The notes under the pieces were generated by a model. That model had not been told where the DNA came from. It saw only the letters and a list, made by a program, of their open reading frames with translations, and searched no databases. The translations under genes and the position numbers were made by a program. A stretch of DNA of 39,094 nt from Anthropogastromicrobium sp963626545. GTDB taxonomy: Bacteria; Bacillota; Clostridia; Lachnospirales; Lachnospiraceae. Shown piece by piece: positions 22,024 through 29,745 of this stretch; the first letter of the stretch is position 1; the number at the start of each line of letters is the position of its first letter. The stretch spans positions 1 to 39,094 of the forward strand of contig CAVFYJ010000020.1 of the NCBI GenBank assembly GCA_963626545.1. The letters are read 5' to 3'.

Positions 22024-23886
22024 TTATTTTCTTTTATAGAAACATGCAAAGCTCATTGCTATCAGTAAAATTAGCAGCGTTACTCCATATAGAATAAGGT
22101 TATCCTTCTGCACGTTTGTCGTGCTGCTGTTTGTTGGATTCATATTGAATCCAGAAAAATCTCCTCTTGGTGAGGAACTTTTTGCTGAGTTTTCTGTTGT
22201 TTCTTCTGTTGTTTTGTCCACTGATGGCTGTTCGTTTTCCGCAAATGTTTCAGCAGCTTCTTGAGTCATGTCATCCACAGACAAATTTTCCGATGATGGA
22301 GCATTTGAGTCATCACCACCAAATTGAGGCATAGTAAAGTTGCCTGCTGGCACGTTATCCGGTATATCTGTTGGCATATTATCTGGCATTCCATTTGGCA
22401 TATTGTCTGTATCTGTTGCACCGTCTGGCATATCATTGCCTCCTGTTGGCATACCGTCTGGCATATCTCCGCCCATACGGCCACCGCCGCCTGCATTCAT
22501 ACTGCCCATGACGCTCAAATCAAGTCCAGAAGTATCCACCAATGTTTCTGTACTGGTTCTTTGCTCTTCCTCTGTGGACGGAATGGTTCCATCAATCTGA
22601 CCTTGAATGGATTCTCCTCTGCTCTTTACCACCTGATACAACATATCTGCTGCTGTCTGATAGTCTTCATAAGAATAAAATGCAGTAGGGTCGCTTTCCA
22701 CCAATTCATCAATCTGACTGCGTACGCGCTCATAAAAAGCATCAAATCCGCCGCCGTTTATATATTCCTCTACAAGCTGCTGCAAATATTCATAATATTG
22801 ATTGTGATAGGTTTCATTCTCCATCAGCGTGTCAAAAAATTTTGTTCCGGAGAATGCATTGTCAATTGCACTATTAACAACACTGGATGCATCATTGCCA
22901 CTTCCCATTCCGCCAAGACAAAGATTATAATCCCACGGAATCAAATTCAGCTTTCCGCTTGATTCATACAAGTAGTAATTATGTGCCATTGTACCGGATA
23001 AACTATCATCATTAACCGAAAAAACATGCACTGCCATATAGCGAAGCAAATTGTCGATATCCATATAGGATTCCAGATCGGTTCCTTCAGAAATATTTTT
23101 CAGCGCTGTCACGACTCGCTTATGGTCTGACTCTGTTGTTGATGTGACCTCACCATCCCAAATGGTTGAATAATTGTCAAGATCATCATCACTATAATTT
23201 AGATTTGCACCATTTCCGCCTACCGAAAAGCCACCTTTTCCGCCGCCCATATCCATACTTTCCGGTTTATACAATGCTCCCTTTTGTGTACCATAGTTGC
23301 GAAGCTGGAAGCTGTCCTCTACTGCCTCAAGAGCAAGATAAACACCCCAATAGGTACCATTCACAGAAATCTTTGCGTAATTGTAAAGAGATGCATCCGC
23401 GCCAAGATACTGATACATATCATAAATTAATGCTTCCTTCATATTGGTCGCATCGGCATAGTTATTATTTAAAATCAGCTTATCAAGTCCAAAGCAGGTC
23501 TGACCCTCTACATAATGATCAAACTCCAGCTTAAAGCTATATCGGTCTGTTGTCGGATCATTTGCAATGGATGACAGACTGGTATTGCCCTTTGGTCGAA
23601 TCGCAACCTGATAAAACATTTTTCCATTGATTTCAACATCACACTGATAATATTCTTCTGATATTGCATTTTCAAGCATATCATTCCAATCGTCTTCATC
23701 CATAATGATGTTGACACTTATAATGCTCTGTGTATCAAACAGCTTTGTTTCGTATTCCATCGAAACACCTGTATCTCCGGCTGCCGTTATGATCTGATCA
23801 GAAAAAGCGACTGCGAAAAGACACAGGCAAACAGCAAGTGCCATGACCACAGCAATCACTTTGGTTGTATATTTATGTGCGATCAT
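22024..23886 (-). CDS. CotH-family kinase-like secreted/membrane protein
   Basis: A 620-residue protein of the CotH family (PF08757), whose founder phosphorylates spore coat proteins. An N-terminal hydrophobic segment (VIAVVMALAVCLCLFAVAF) acts as signal or anchor. The kinase-like domain spans roughly 50-430, with VAIRPKGNTSL, LILNNNYADATNMKEALIYD, YWGVYLALEAVEDSF and the catalytic-type motif LIPWDYNLCLGG. A Met/Pro/Asp/Gly-rich tail (MPDGMPTGG, NMPNGMPDNMP) of about 90 residues follows, then a C-terminal membrane segment and KRK. No LPXTG. Last gene of the three-gene set VTC - DUF4956 - CotH; spacing 14 bp. Outer-face kinase activity is inference. Confidence 0.88.
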   Translation of the reverse strand: MIAHKYTTKVIAVVMALAVCLCLFAVAFSDQIITAAGDTGVSMEYETKLFDTQSIISVNIIMDEDDWNDMLENAISEEYYQCDVEINGKMFYQVAIRPKGNTSLSSIANDPTTDRYSFKLEFDHYVEGQTCFGLDKLILNNNYADATNMKEALIYDMYQYLGADASLYNYAKISVNGTYWGVYLALEAVEDSFQLRNYGTQKGALYKPESMDMGGGKGGFSVGGNGANLNYSDDDLDNYSTIWDGEVTSTTESDHKRVVTALKNISEGTDLESYMDIDNLLRYMAVHVFSVNDDSLSGTMAHNYYLYESSGKLNLIPWDYNLCLGGMGSGNDASSVVNSAIDNAFSGTKFFDTLMENETYHNQYYEYLQQLVEEYINGGGFDAFYERVRSQIDELVESDPTAFYSYEDYQTAADMLYQVVKSRGESIQGQIDGTIPSTEEEQRTSTETLVDTSGLDLSVMGSMNAGGGGRMGGDMPDGMPTGGNDMPDGATDTDNMPNGMPDNMPTDIPDNVPAGNFTMPQFGGDDSNAPSSENLSVDDMTQEAAETFAENEQPSVDKTTEETTENSAKSSSPRGDFSGFNMNPTNSSTTNVQKDNLILYGVTLLILLIAMSFACFYKRK

Positions 23887-23900
23887 GCCTTCTTCCTCCG

Positions 23901-24590
23901 TTATGAAATATACTCACCGTTGTAGCTGACAAGAGTTGCATTTTCCACACCCGCTAATTCTGCAATTCGATTTACAAAATCAGTTGTTGCATTTTTAGTG
24001 CGAAGTTCCATCGTCAATTCAATTCCAGATGGATTGATTGTTTTGGATTTTACAATATAATGCTCCGTATTTTTCCCAAGAATATTCTGTACCTCTGTTT
24101 CTGCCTGCTCATTTACACAATTTAACACAAGAATATATGGATTGCTGTGATTTTTACGGTTTGCAAACAGAAGCAAAATAATACCAATAATTGCAGAACC
24201 GATAATCGCAAGTGGAATCATTCCTGCGCCAATTACAATTCCTACTGCTAGTGACCAGAAAAGGAAGACAATCTCTACCGGTTCTTTAATTGCGGTACGG
24301 AAACGTACAATGGAAAGCGCACCTACCATACCAAGTGACAATACAACATTTGAGGTGACTGCCATAATAACAAGTGTGGTGACAAGCGACATGCCAACTA
24401 GCGTTAAGGCAAATCCACTTGAATACATGACGCCTGTAAGTGTCTTTTTGTAAATGGTAAAAATATACAGACCGATCAGCAATGCAAATGCCAAACCAAT
24501 CACCGTATCGACTGCGGAAAATTCGGAAATATTTTCCAGAAAGCTAGACTTAAATACATCATTAAAACTCATTTTTCTTTTCTCCTTCAT
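23901..24590 (-). CDS. DUF4956 membrane protein
   Basis: A 229-residue protein with an N-terminal half containing about four membrane segments (VIGLAFALLIGLYIFTIYK; ALTLVGMSLVTTLVIMAVTS; VFLFWSLAVGIVIGAGMIP; AIIGSAIIGIILLLFA) and the conserved polar loop GALSIVRFRTAIKEPVE. The C-terminal 80 residues are soluble and ferredoxin-like in pattern. Function unknown; it accompanies VTC-domain and CotH proteins. Sits 51 bp after the VTC gene and 14 bp before cotH. Confidence 0.87.
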   Translation of the reverse strand: MKEKRKMSFNDVFKSSFLENISEFSAVDTVIGLAFALLIGLYIFTIYKKTLTGVMYSSGFALTLVGMSLVTTLVIMAVTSNVVLSLGMVGALSIVRFRTAIKEPVEIVFLFWSLAVGIVIGAGMIPLAIIGSAIIGIILLLFANRKNHSNPYILVLNCVNEQAETEVQNILGKNTEHYIVKSKTINPSGIELTMELRTKNATTDFVNRIAELAGVENATLVSYNGEYIS

Positions 24591-24641
24591 TCTGCTTTAT
24601 TCTACTTTGTATTCTGCTTTGGTGACTTCTCCAAAGGAAGC

Positions 24642-25334
24642 TTATCCAAATCTGCGGCATGCGCCATATTTTGAAAATGCCTGCTGCCGAAGCACGCCTG
24701 TCTGTAACAGACAGGCAATGACTTCCGGCAAATATTCATCAAATTTCACTTCAAGAATTCGATCAGTAGGAGAATCAGTCGCGCTGATATCCGACCGTAA
24801 TCCATCTGCAAAATCCTGTTGAAATAAACTTGTACGAATCTGCGAATCAAATGTCACACGTACATTGCCCGCATCATATATGTAAGGTTCTCGCACATAT
24901 GAGACAAACACACGCGGTTGAAGCTGCTGCATTTTCATTTTGCAGTAAAGTTCTTGGACAAGTGGTTCTTTATGTGCAAGCATCCATGAACCCGGTTCTC
25001 GCAAAATCTTTTTGTATTCCTCCTGCGTAATACGCGCATCCACCTTCATGCAGAGATCATTATGCTTGATTTTTTTCTCCAATGTAATAAAAGAAAAATC
25101 ATCATTATAATAGCGAATTCGAAATTTCTCACGCAATTGCACGCCATCCACTTTTTCCCGAAGTGCCTTGTCGTAATAATTATCAAAGTAAACGCTTCTG
25201 ATCGTATAAAGGCCATCGGCACCTGTGTGAGGATCAAGCTTCATAACCGGACGCAGACGACTTCGCAATGCATAATAATCAGCCAGACGAATCTGATATT
25301 TTAATTCATGTCGATACTTTCCCTCTAATTCCAT
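24642..25334 (-). CDS. VTC domain protein (polyphosphate polymerase-like)
   Basis: A 230-residue soluble protein with the tunnel-fold pattern of the VTC domain (PF09359), the catalytic part of yeast polyphosphate polymerase Vtc4. Visible pieces are YRHELKYQIRLADYYALRSR, YTIRSVYFDNYYDKALREK, RIRYYNDDFSFITLEKK, VSYVREPYIY and ILEVKFDEYLPEVI, giving the basic and acidic residues that line the tunnel (K11-type, RIR, EKK, EVKFD). Whether it makes polyphosphate is inference. A 17-codon upstream frame overlaps its start. First gene of the set. Confidence 0.87.
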   Translation of the reverse strand: MELEGKYRHELKYQIRLADYYALRSRLRPVMKLDPHTGADGLYTIRSVYFDNYYDKALREKVDGVQLREKFRIRYYNDDFSFITLEKKIKHNDLCMKVDARITQEEYKKILREPGSWMLAHKEPLVQELYCKMKMQQLQPRVFVSYVREPYIYDAGNVRVTFDSQIRTSLFQQDFADGLRSDISATDSPTDRILEVKFDEYLPEVIACLLQTGVLRQQAFSKYGACRRFG

Positions 25335-25378
25335 CTGTCAGTTTGACTCCTTTCTACACGTAACTCTGTGTTTTTCAT
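25325..25378 (-). CDS. Possible 17-codon leader peptide overlapping the VTC gene start
   Basis: ATG at 25378 with GGAG 8 bases upstream opens MKNTELRVERSQTDRWN and stops 7 bases inside the VTC gene (out of frame). The VTC gene itself has AAAGGAG 12 bases before its ATG, inside this frame. The arrangement would allow translational coupling. No similarity is recognised and it may be chance. Confidence 0.3.
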   Translation of the reverse strand: MKNTELRVERSQTDRWN

Positions 25379-25500
25379 TCTGTATTCTCCATCCTTTCTT
25401 ATTTTTCATTTTCTTCATGACTTTTTATTTTCTTCATGATTCTTTGTTTACTACTTTTATTGCTTTTATTGTTTTACATAGATTTTACATTTTCTTTCTG
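25335..25500. other. A/T-rich leader of the VTC operon with direct repeats
   Basis: Apart from the short frame above, the stretch holds a direct repeat ATTTTCTTCATGA (near 25410 and 25429) and low-complexity A/T sequence. No convincing promoter was found; the operon promoter is probably within or just above this stretch. Confidence 0.4.
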
Positions 25501-25542
25501 ACAGGGAATTGAGAGTTTTGTGAGGGTTCTGTGAATTCTTTT

Positions 25543-25586
25543 AAAAAAAGAAAACCTCTGCAAGGCTCTTACAGCCCTACAGAGGT
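25543..25586 (-). terminator. Intrinsic terminator of pheST
   Basis: Minus strand ACCTCTG.AGGGCT-GTAAG-AGCC.TGCAGAGGT followed by TTTTCTTTTTTT; long stem with one bulge, about 95 bases after the pheT stop. Bases 25587-25680 show nothing else. Confidence 0.9.
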
Positions 25587-25680
25587 CTCTATGTTTTATG
25601 ACTTATGTTTTATAACTTATATTTTATCTACAATTTTTAAATAACTACAACAGCCCAAAGCTGGACGCTAAGAACATTAT

Positions 25681-28125
25681 TTACGCTCTCAGCTCTACGC
25701 CGTACTCCTCGTTTAACTTTGCACAGATCTTGTCAACAAACTTCTGAACACGTGCATCGTCAAATGCCTCAGCCTTTGGAACGAAGGTAATGGAGAATGC
25801 CATACTCTTCTTTCCTGCTGGAATCTGGCCGCCCTCATAGATATCGAACAGCTTAATTTCCTTTACATACTTGTTTTCCTTGCGGATGCAATCCTCGATC
25901 TCGCCGCAGGTGATTGCCTTATCCATTACGAATGCAAGGTCACGCTTCTCCTCAGCAAACTTTGGCAGCGGAACGAAGGTTCTCTTCTTTCCATACCACT
26001 TGGACAGGATCTCAAGATCCAGCTCCATCACATACATTCCGGTACGGCAGTTTAACTTATCCTGAATGTCGTAAGCAACCTTACCGAAGTAACCAAGCTC
26101 CTCACCCTCGCAGAATACCTTTACAGCCTGATATGGATGCAGGAAGGACTTCTGAACTGGCTCATAGGTGAATGCAACATCTAAGCTGTCAGCGATTCCA
26201 TTTGCGATACCCTTCATGGTGTAGAAGGATTCCTTTGCACCGAAGGTACCAACACACAGAGTCTTTCTCTCGTCTGGATACTCGGTTAATGGCAGTTCTT
26301 TCGGGATGAAGATACTTGCAACCTCAAAGAGTCTTCCGTCAAGAATGCCCTGCTTCTGGTTTCTGGAGATCGCATTCATCATGGATGCAGCCAGAGTGGT
26401 ACGCATCAAGGACAGATCAATGTTGATCGGGTTCATGATCTTGATTGCGAAACGCTCCTTTGCGTCAGCCGGGAACTTCAGTAAATCCAGATCGGATGGG
26501 GAGAAGAAGGAGTAATGCATACACTCATATGCACCCATGGTACACAGCGTGCGCTTTAATGCAAGCTCGCCCTTCTGCTCTTTATTATAACCACCTGCTG
26601 TTACCTGTGCGGATGGCATGAAGGTAGACTTAATGTGGTCGTAACCGTACATACGGATAACTTCCTCTGCCACATCCGGGTAACGCTCTACATCATGCTC
26701 GCCCTCTGGCATCATATCCTCACGGTAAGCTGGTACCTGAAGCGTCAGTACATCGCCGTCAACGGTCGGATTGAAGTTTAAATTCTTCATGATGCGCTTG
26801 ATCTCTTCTGCTGGAACCTCGATACCAAGAACGCTGTTTACCTTATGAATGCTTACCTGCATTGGCTTTGGCTCGATGCTGTTTCCTACATTTACGTCCA
26901 CATGAGTGGAGGAAACCTTTCCACAGCCAAGCTCCTCGATCAGATGAAGTGCACGCTTCATACCAAGAACGGTTGAATACTCATCTACGCCCTTCTCGTA
27001 TCTTGCGCTGGAATCAGAAGACTTTCCAAGTGCTCTTGCGGTCTTTCTTACGTTATCTCTTGCAAACTTTGCAGACTCGAACATAACGCTCGCAGTTGTG
27101 TCACGAATCTCAGAGTTTAATCCACCCATAACACCTGCTAATGCAACTGGCTTTACGCCATCACAAATAACAAGGTTTGCCGGAGTCATGGTGTACTCCT
27201 GATCATCAAGTGTTACGATCTTCTCACCCTCGTGAGCACGTCTTACGCAAATCTCATTGCCTTCCAGATAGGAGCAGTCAAATGCATGCATTGGCTGTCC
27301 GATTTCCTTTAAGACATAATTTGTAATATCAACGATGTTGCTAATCGAATTGATGCCAACGAGAGCAAGGCGACGCTTCATCCATGCTGGGGACTCGCCC
27401 ATCTTTACATCGTATACATAGTGTGCGCTATAGCGTGGGCACAGATCCGGTGCCTCAACGCTTACGGTAAAGCCATCCTTCTTTACCTCAGTCTCGGTAT
27501 AGTCGGTTGCTGGCATCTTTAATGGCTTCTCAAGCATTGCAGAAACTTCTCTTGCAATACCTAAGATACTCTGGCAGTCTGGTCTGTTTGCGGTTAAGGA
27601 AATGTCAAACATCCAGTCATCAAGACCTGTGATTGCCTTTACGTCAGCGCCCGGCTGTGCATCCTCTGGCATTACTAACAGACCGTTGTAGCCTGCGCCC
27701 GGGTACAGATCTTCGGTTAAGCCTAACTCAGTTCCAGAGCAAAGCATACCGCAGGACTCATAGCCGCGCAGCTTGCCCTTCTTGATGGTCATAACGCCTT
27801 CGATGGTCTTATGATCCTTTGCGGTTGCATAAACCGTTGCACCAACAAGTGCTACCGGATACTTGCCGCCTGCCTGTACGTTGTCAGCGCCGCAGCAAAT
27901 CTGCATGGTGCCGTACTCGCCTGCATTTACCTGGCATACGTGAAGGTGAGTGTCCGGAATCGGCTCACAAGTCTCTACCAGTCCGACTACGATCTTGTCG
28001 ATGTCGTGGCCAACCTGATACAGCTCCTCTACCTCAAATCCACCGTCGAACAGCTTCTTCTCAAGCTCCTGCGGGGTTACCTCTATATCTACATATTCTT
28101 TCAGCCAACTTAATGGTACTAACAT
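25681..28125 (-). CDS. pheT: Phenylalanine-tRNA ligase beta subunit
   Basis: Half of the (alpha-beta)2 synthetase that charges tRNA-Phe. At 814 residues it has the full bacterial layout: MLVPLSWLKEYVDIEVTP start, the tRNA-binding EMAP-like domain (residues ~40-155), B3/B4 editing domain with AFDCSYLEGNEICVRRA, B5 domain, the catalytic-like core, and a C-terminal anticodon-binding domain ending SMAFSITFVPKAEAFDD. Start follows pheS by 19 bp. Expression follows the T-box leader. Confidence 0.98.
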   Translation of the reverse strand: MLVPLSWLKEYVDIEVTPQELEKKLFDGGFEVEELYQVGHDIDKIVVGLVETCEPIPDTHLHVCQVNAGEYGTMQICCGADNVQAGGKYPVALVGATVYATAKDHKTIEGVMTIKKGKLRGYESCGMLCSGTELGLTEDLYPGAGYNGLLVMPEDAQPGADVKAITGLDDWMFDISLTANRPDCQSILGIAREVSAMLEKPLKMPATDYTETEVKKDGFTVSVEAPDLCPRYSAHYVYDVKMGESPAWMKRRLALVGINSISNIVDITNYVLKEIGQPMHAFDCSYLEGNEICVRRAHEGEKIVTLDDQEYTMTPANLVICDGVKPVALAGVMGGLNSEIRDTTASVMFESAKFARDNVRKTARALGKSSDSSARYEKGVDEYSTVLGMKRALHLIEELGCGKVSSTHVDVNVGNSIEPKPMQVSIHKVNSVLGIEVPAEEIKRIMKNLNFNPTVDGDVLTLQVPAYREDMMPEGEHDVERYPDVAEEVIRMYGYDHIKSTFMPSAQVTAGGYNKEQKGELALKRTLCTMGAYECMHYSFFSPSDLDLLKFPADAKERFAIKIMNPINIDLSLMRTTLAASMMNAISRNQKQGILDGRLFEVASIFIPKELPLTEYPDERKTLCVGTFGAKESFYTMKGIANGIADSLDVAFTYEPVQKSFLHPYQAVKVFCEGEELGYFGKVAYDIQDKLNCRTGMYVMELDLEILSKWYGKKRTFVPLPKFAEEKRDLAFVMDKAITCGEIEDCIRKENKYVKEIKLFDIYEGGQIPAGKKSMAFSITFVPKAEAFDDARVQKFVDKICAKLNEEYGVELRA

Positions 28126-28144
28126 ATCTCGTTTCCGTCCTTTC

Positions 28145-29191
28145 TTATTTCTCGTTAATCTGTTTCAGGACACGCAGATCCGATCCAAACAGCATCTTGA
28201 TGTTATTGATACCGTACTTGAGCATTGCAGTACGCTCCAAACCGATACCAAACGCAAATCCGCTGTACTCCTCGGAATCGATGCCGCAGTTTTCAAGAAC
28301 CTTCTTATTGACTACGCCAGCACCAAGGATCTCAATCCAGCCGGTTCCCTTACACAAATTGCAGCCCTTTCCACCACACTCGAAGCAGCTGCAGTCAACC
28401 TCTACAGACGGCTCTGTGAATGGGAAGTAGGACGGACGAAGACGGGTGGTTGTTCCTTCTCCGTAAATCTTCTGTACAAACAGATCAAGCATACCCTTTA
28501 AGTCGGACAGGGTGATTCCCTTATCAACTACAAGACCTTCCATCTGATGGAACATTGGAGAATGAGTTGCATCATCATCGGAACGGAATACGCGGCCTGG
28601 GGACAGAATCTTGATCGGAGGCTTCTTGCTCTCCATAACGTGAATCTGACCTGCGGAGGTCTGGGTACGAAGTAAGAACTCTGGGGACAGATAGAAGGTA
28701 TCCTGCATATCTCTTGCCGGATGATCCTTCGGGGTATTCAGTGCAGTAAAGTTGTAGTAATCGTTCTCGATCTCTGCGCCCTCGTAGATCTCAAAGCCCA
28801 TTCCGGCAAAGATGTCGATTAACTGGTTGCGAACGAGTGTGATCGGGTGAAGATTACCAGTTCCAGTCTCGTCTGCTGGAAGAGTCAGGTCGATCTTCTC
28901 GGACTCATAACGGCGCTGTAACTCTAACTGCTTCATTTTTTCTTCCATCTTGGAGAAACGGTCGATTGCCCACTCCTTGAGCTCGTTTACCGATTTTCCA
29001 TAACCTGCACGCTCCTCTGGCGCGAGATTTTTCATTTCCTTCATCAGCTCGCTGATCTTGCTCTTCTTTCCTTCCAGGTAAGAGCTTCTGAACTCATACA
29101 GTTCCTTTGAATTGGACATTTCCTCCAGTCCGGTCTCGATCTTCTCCTTCAGCGCAGCAAGATTGTCGGACAGCTTGTGTTTTTCCTGCAT
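28145..29191 (-). CDS. pheS: Phenylalanine-tRNA ligase alpha subunit
   Basis: Catalytic subunit, 348 residues: N-terminal coiled coil (first ~90 residues), class II motif 2 region with LLRTQTSAGQIHVM and ILSPGRVFRSDDDATHSP, FHQMEGLVVD, and motif 3 GFAFGIGLERTAMLKYGI. A Cys-rich insertion, CSCFECGGKGCNLCKGTGW, suggests a small metal-binding knuckle of the kind seen in many Firmicutes PheS proteins. It is the first gene behind the T-box. Confidence 0.98.
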   Translation of the reverse strand: MQEKHKLSDNLAALKEKIETGLEEMSNSKELYEFRSSYLEGKKSKISELMKEMKNLAPEERAGYGKSVNELKEWAIDRFSKMEEKMKQLELQRRYESEKIDLTLPADETGTGNLHPITLVRNQLIDIFAGMGFEIYEGAEIENDYYNFTALNTPKDHPARDMQDTFYLSPEFLLRTQTSAGQIHVMESKKPPIKILSPGRVFRSDDDATHSPMFHQMEGLVVDKGITLSDLKGMLDLFVQKIYGEGTTTRLRPSYFPFTEPSVEVDCSCFECGGKGCNLCKGTGWIEILGAGVVNKKVLENCGIDSEEYSGFAFGIGLERTAMLKYGINNIKMLFGSDLRVLKQINEK

Positions 29192-29298
29192 ATAACCTTT
29201 CCTCTGCTTTCTATAGTGTTGCGATATTTGTAGTGATCACAATTGCCAGTAATGCAAGTTTTATTGCCGGTAATACGAAAACACTACAGTTGTTTTTC

Positions 29299-29610
29299 TA
29301 TGGGACGAACAAATATCAAAAAAAGTCCCATAGAGGCTTTTTTTCAAAAACCTTTATGGGACGAATAAATCCGCGGTACCACCCATGTTCGGACTGTAAA
29401 ATACACATACACACAATCCGCACTTGATCTGCCATAATGCAGCAGCTGCATCCGCTTAGCTTTTGCGAAAAGAATTTACAAACTGCAAAATTTTCACGGA
29501 AGACTCCAATGCTGAAATTCATCTGTATGCGGCTGGCAGCACTCTCAGCAGGTTATGCGGCCTCTCTGGAATCCCGGTGGGTACAGACTACTTACACATC
29601 TTCTCAGTCA
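29299..29610 (-). ncRNA. T-box riboswitch (Phe) controlling pheST
   Basis: Leader that senses uncharged tRNA-Phe. Minus strand order: Stem I with an AGAGAG bulge sequence and the specifier TTC (29514-29516, in AATTTCAGC), the T-box motif TGGGTGGTACCGCGG (29371-29385), then a terminator (29318-29362) with arms GTCCCATA..AGG / CCT.TATGGGAC and TTTTTTT. A third strand, GTCCCATAG (29299-29307), can pair perfectly with the 3' terminator arm. The UUC specifier agrees with pheST downstream. Confidence 0.95.
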
Positions 29611-29616
29611 CCGTTT

Positions 29617-29644
29617 ATTATAGCAGGTTTCAAAAAGAAGTCAA
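29617..29644 (-). promoter_or_regulatory. Promoter of the pheST T-box leader
   Basis: TTGACT (29639-29644), 16-base spacer and TATAAT (29617-29622) with an upstream TG giving an extended -10. A perfect 7-bp hairpin (CCCGTAA / TTACGGG, 29646-29662) sits immediately upstream and could end the GH2 message, though it has no T-run. Confidence 0.85.
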
Positions 29645-29745
29645 CCCCGTAAGTTTTACGGGCGGCTGCATTGCAGACGCTAGCCTCGTAAAGCACATTC
29701 ACCTCGGGCCCCAGCCAAAGTTACGAAATTTCAGATAATCCAGCG

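Noticed and set aside
22324..22962. 212-codon plus-strand frame opposite the CotH tail
   Set aside because: It mirrors the Met/Pro/Asp/Gly-rich repeat of cotH in another frame and reads as His/Ile/Trp/Cys-rich nonsense.
27819..28430. 203-codon plus-strand frame across the pheS/pheT junction
   Set aside because: Antisense shadow of two certain genes; Arg/Ser/Pro-rich with no domain.
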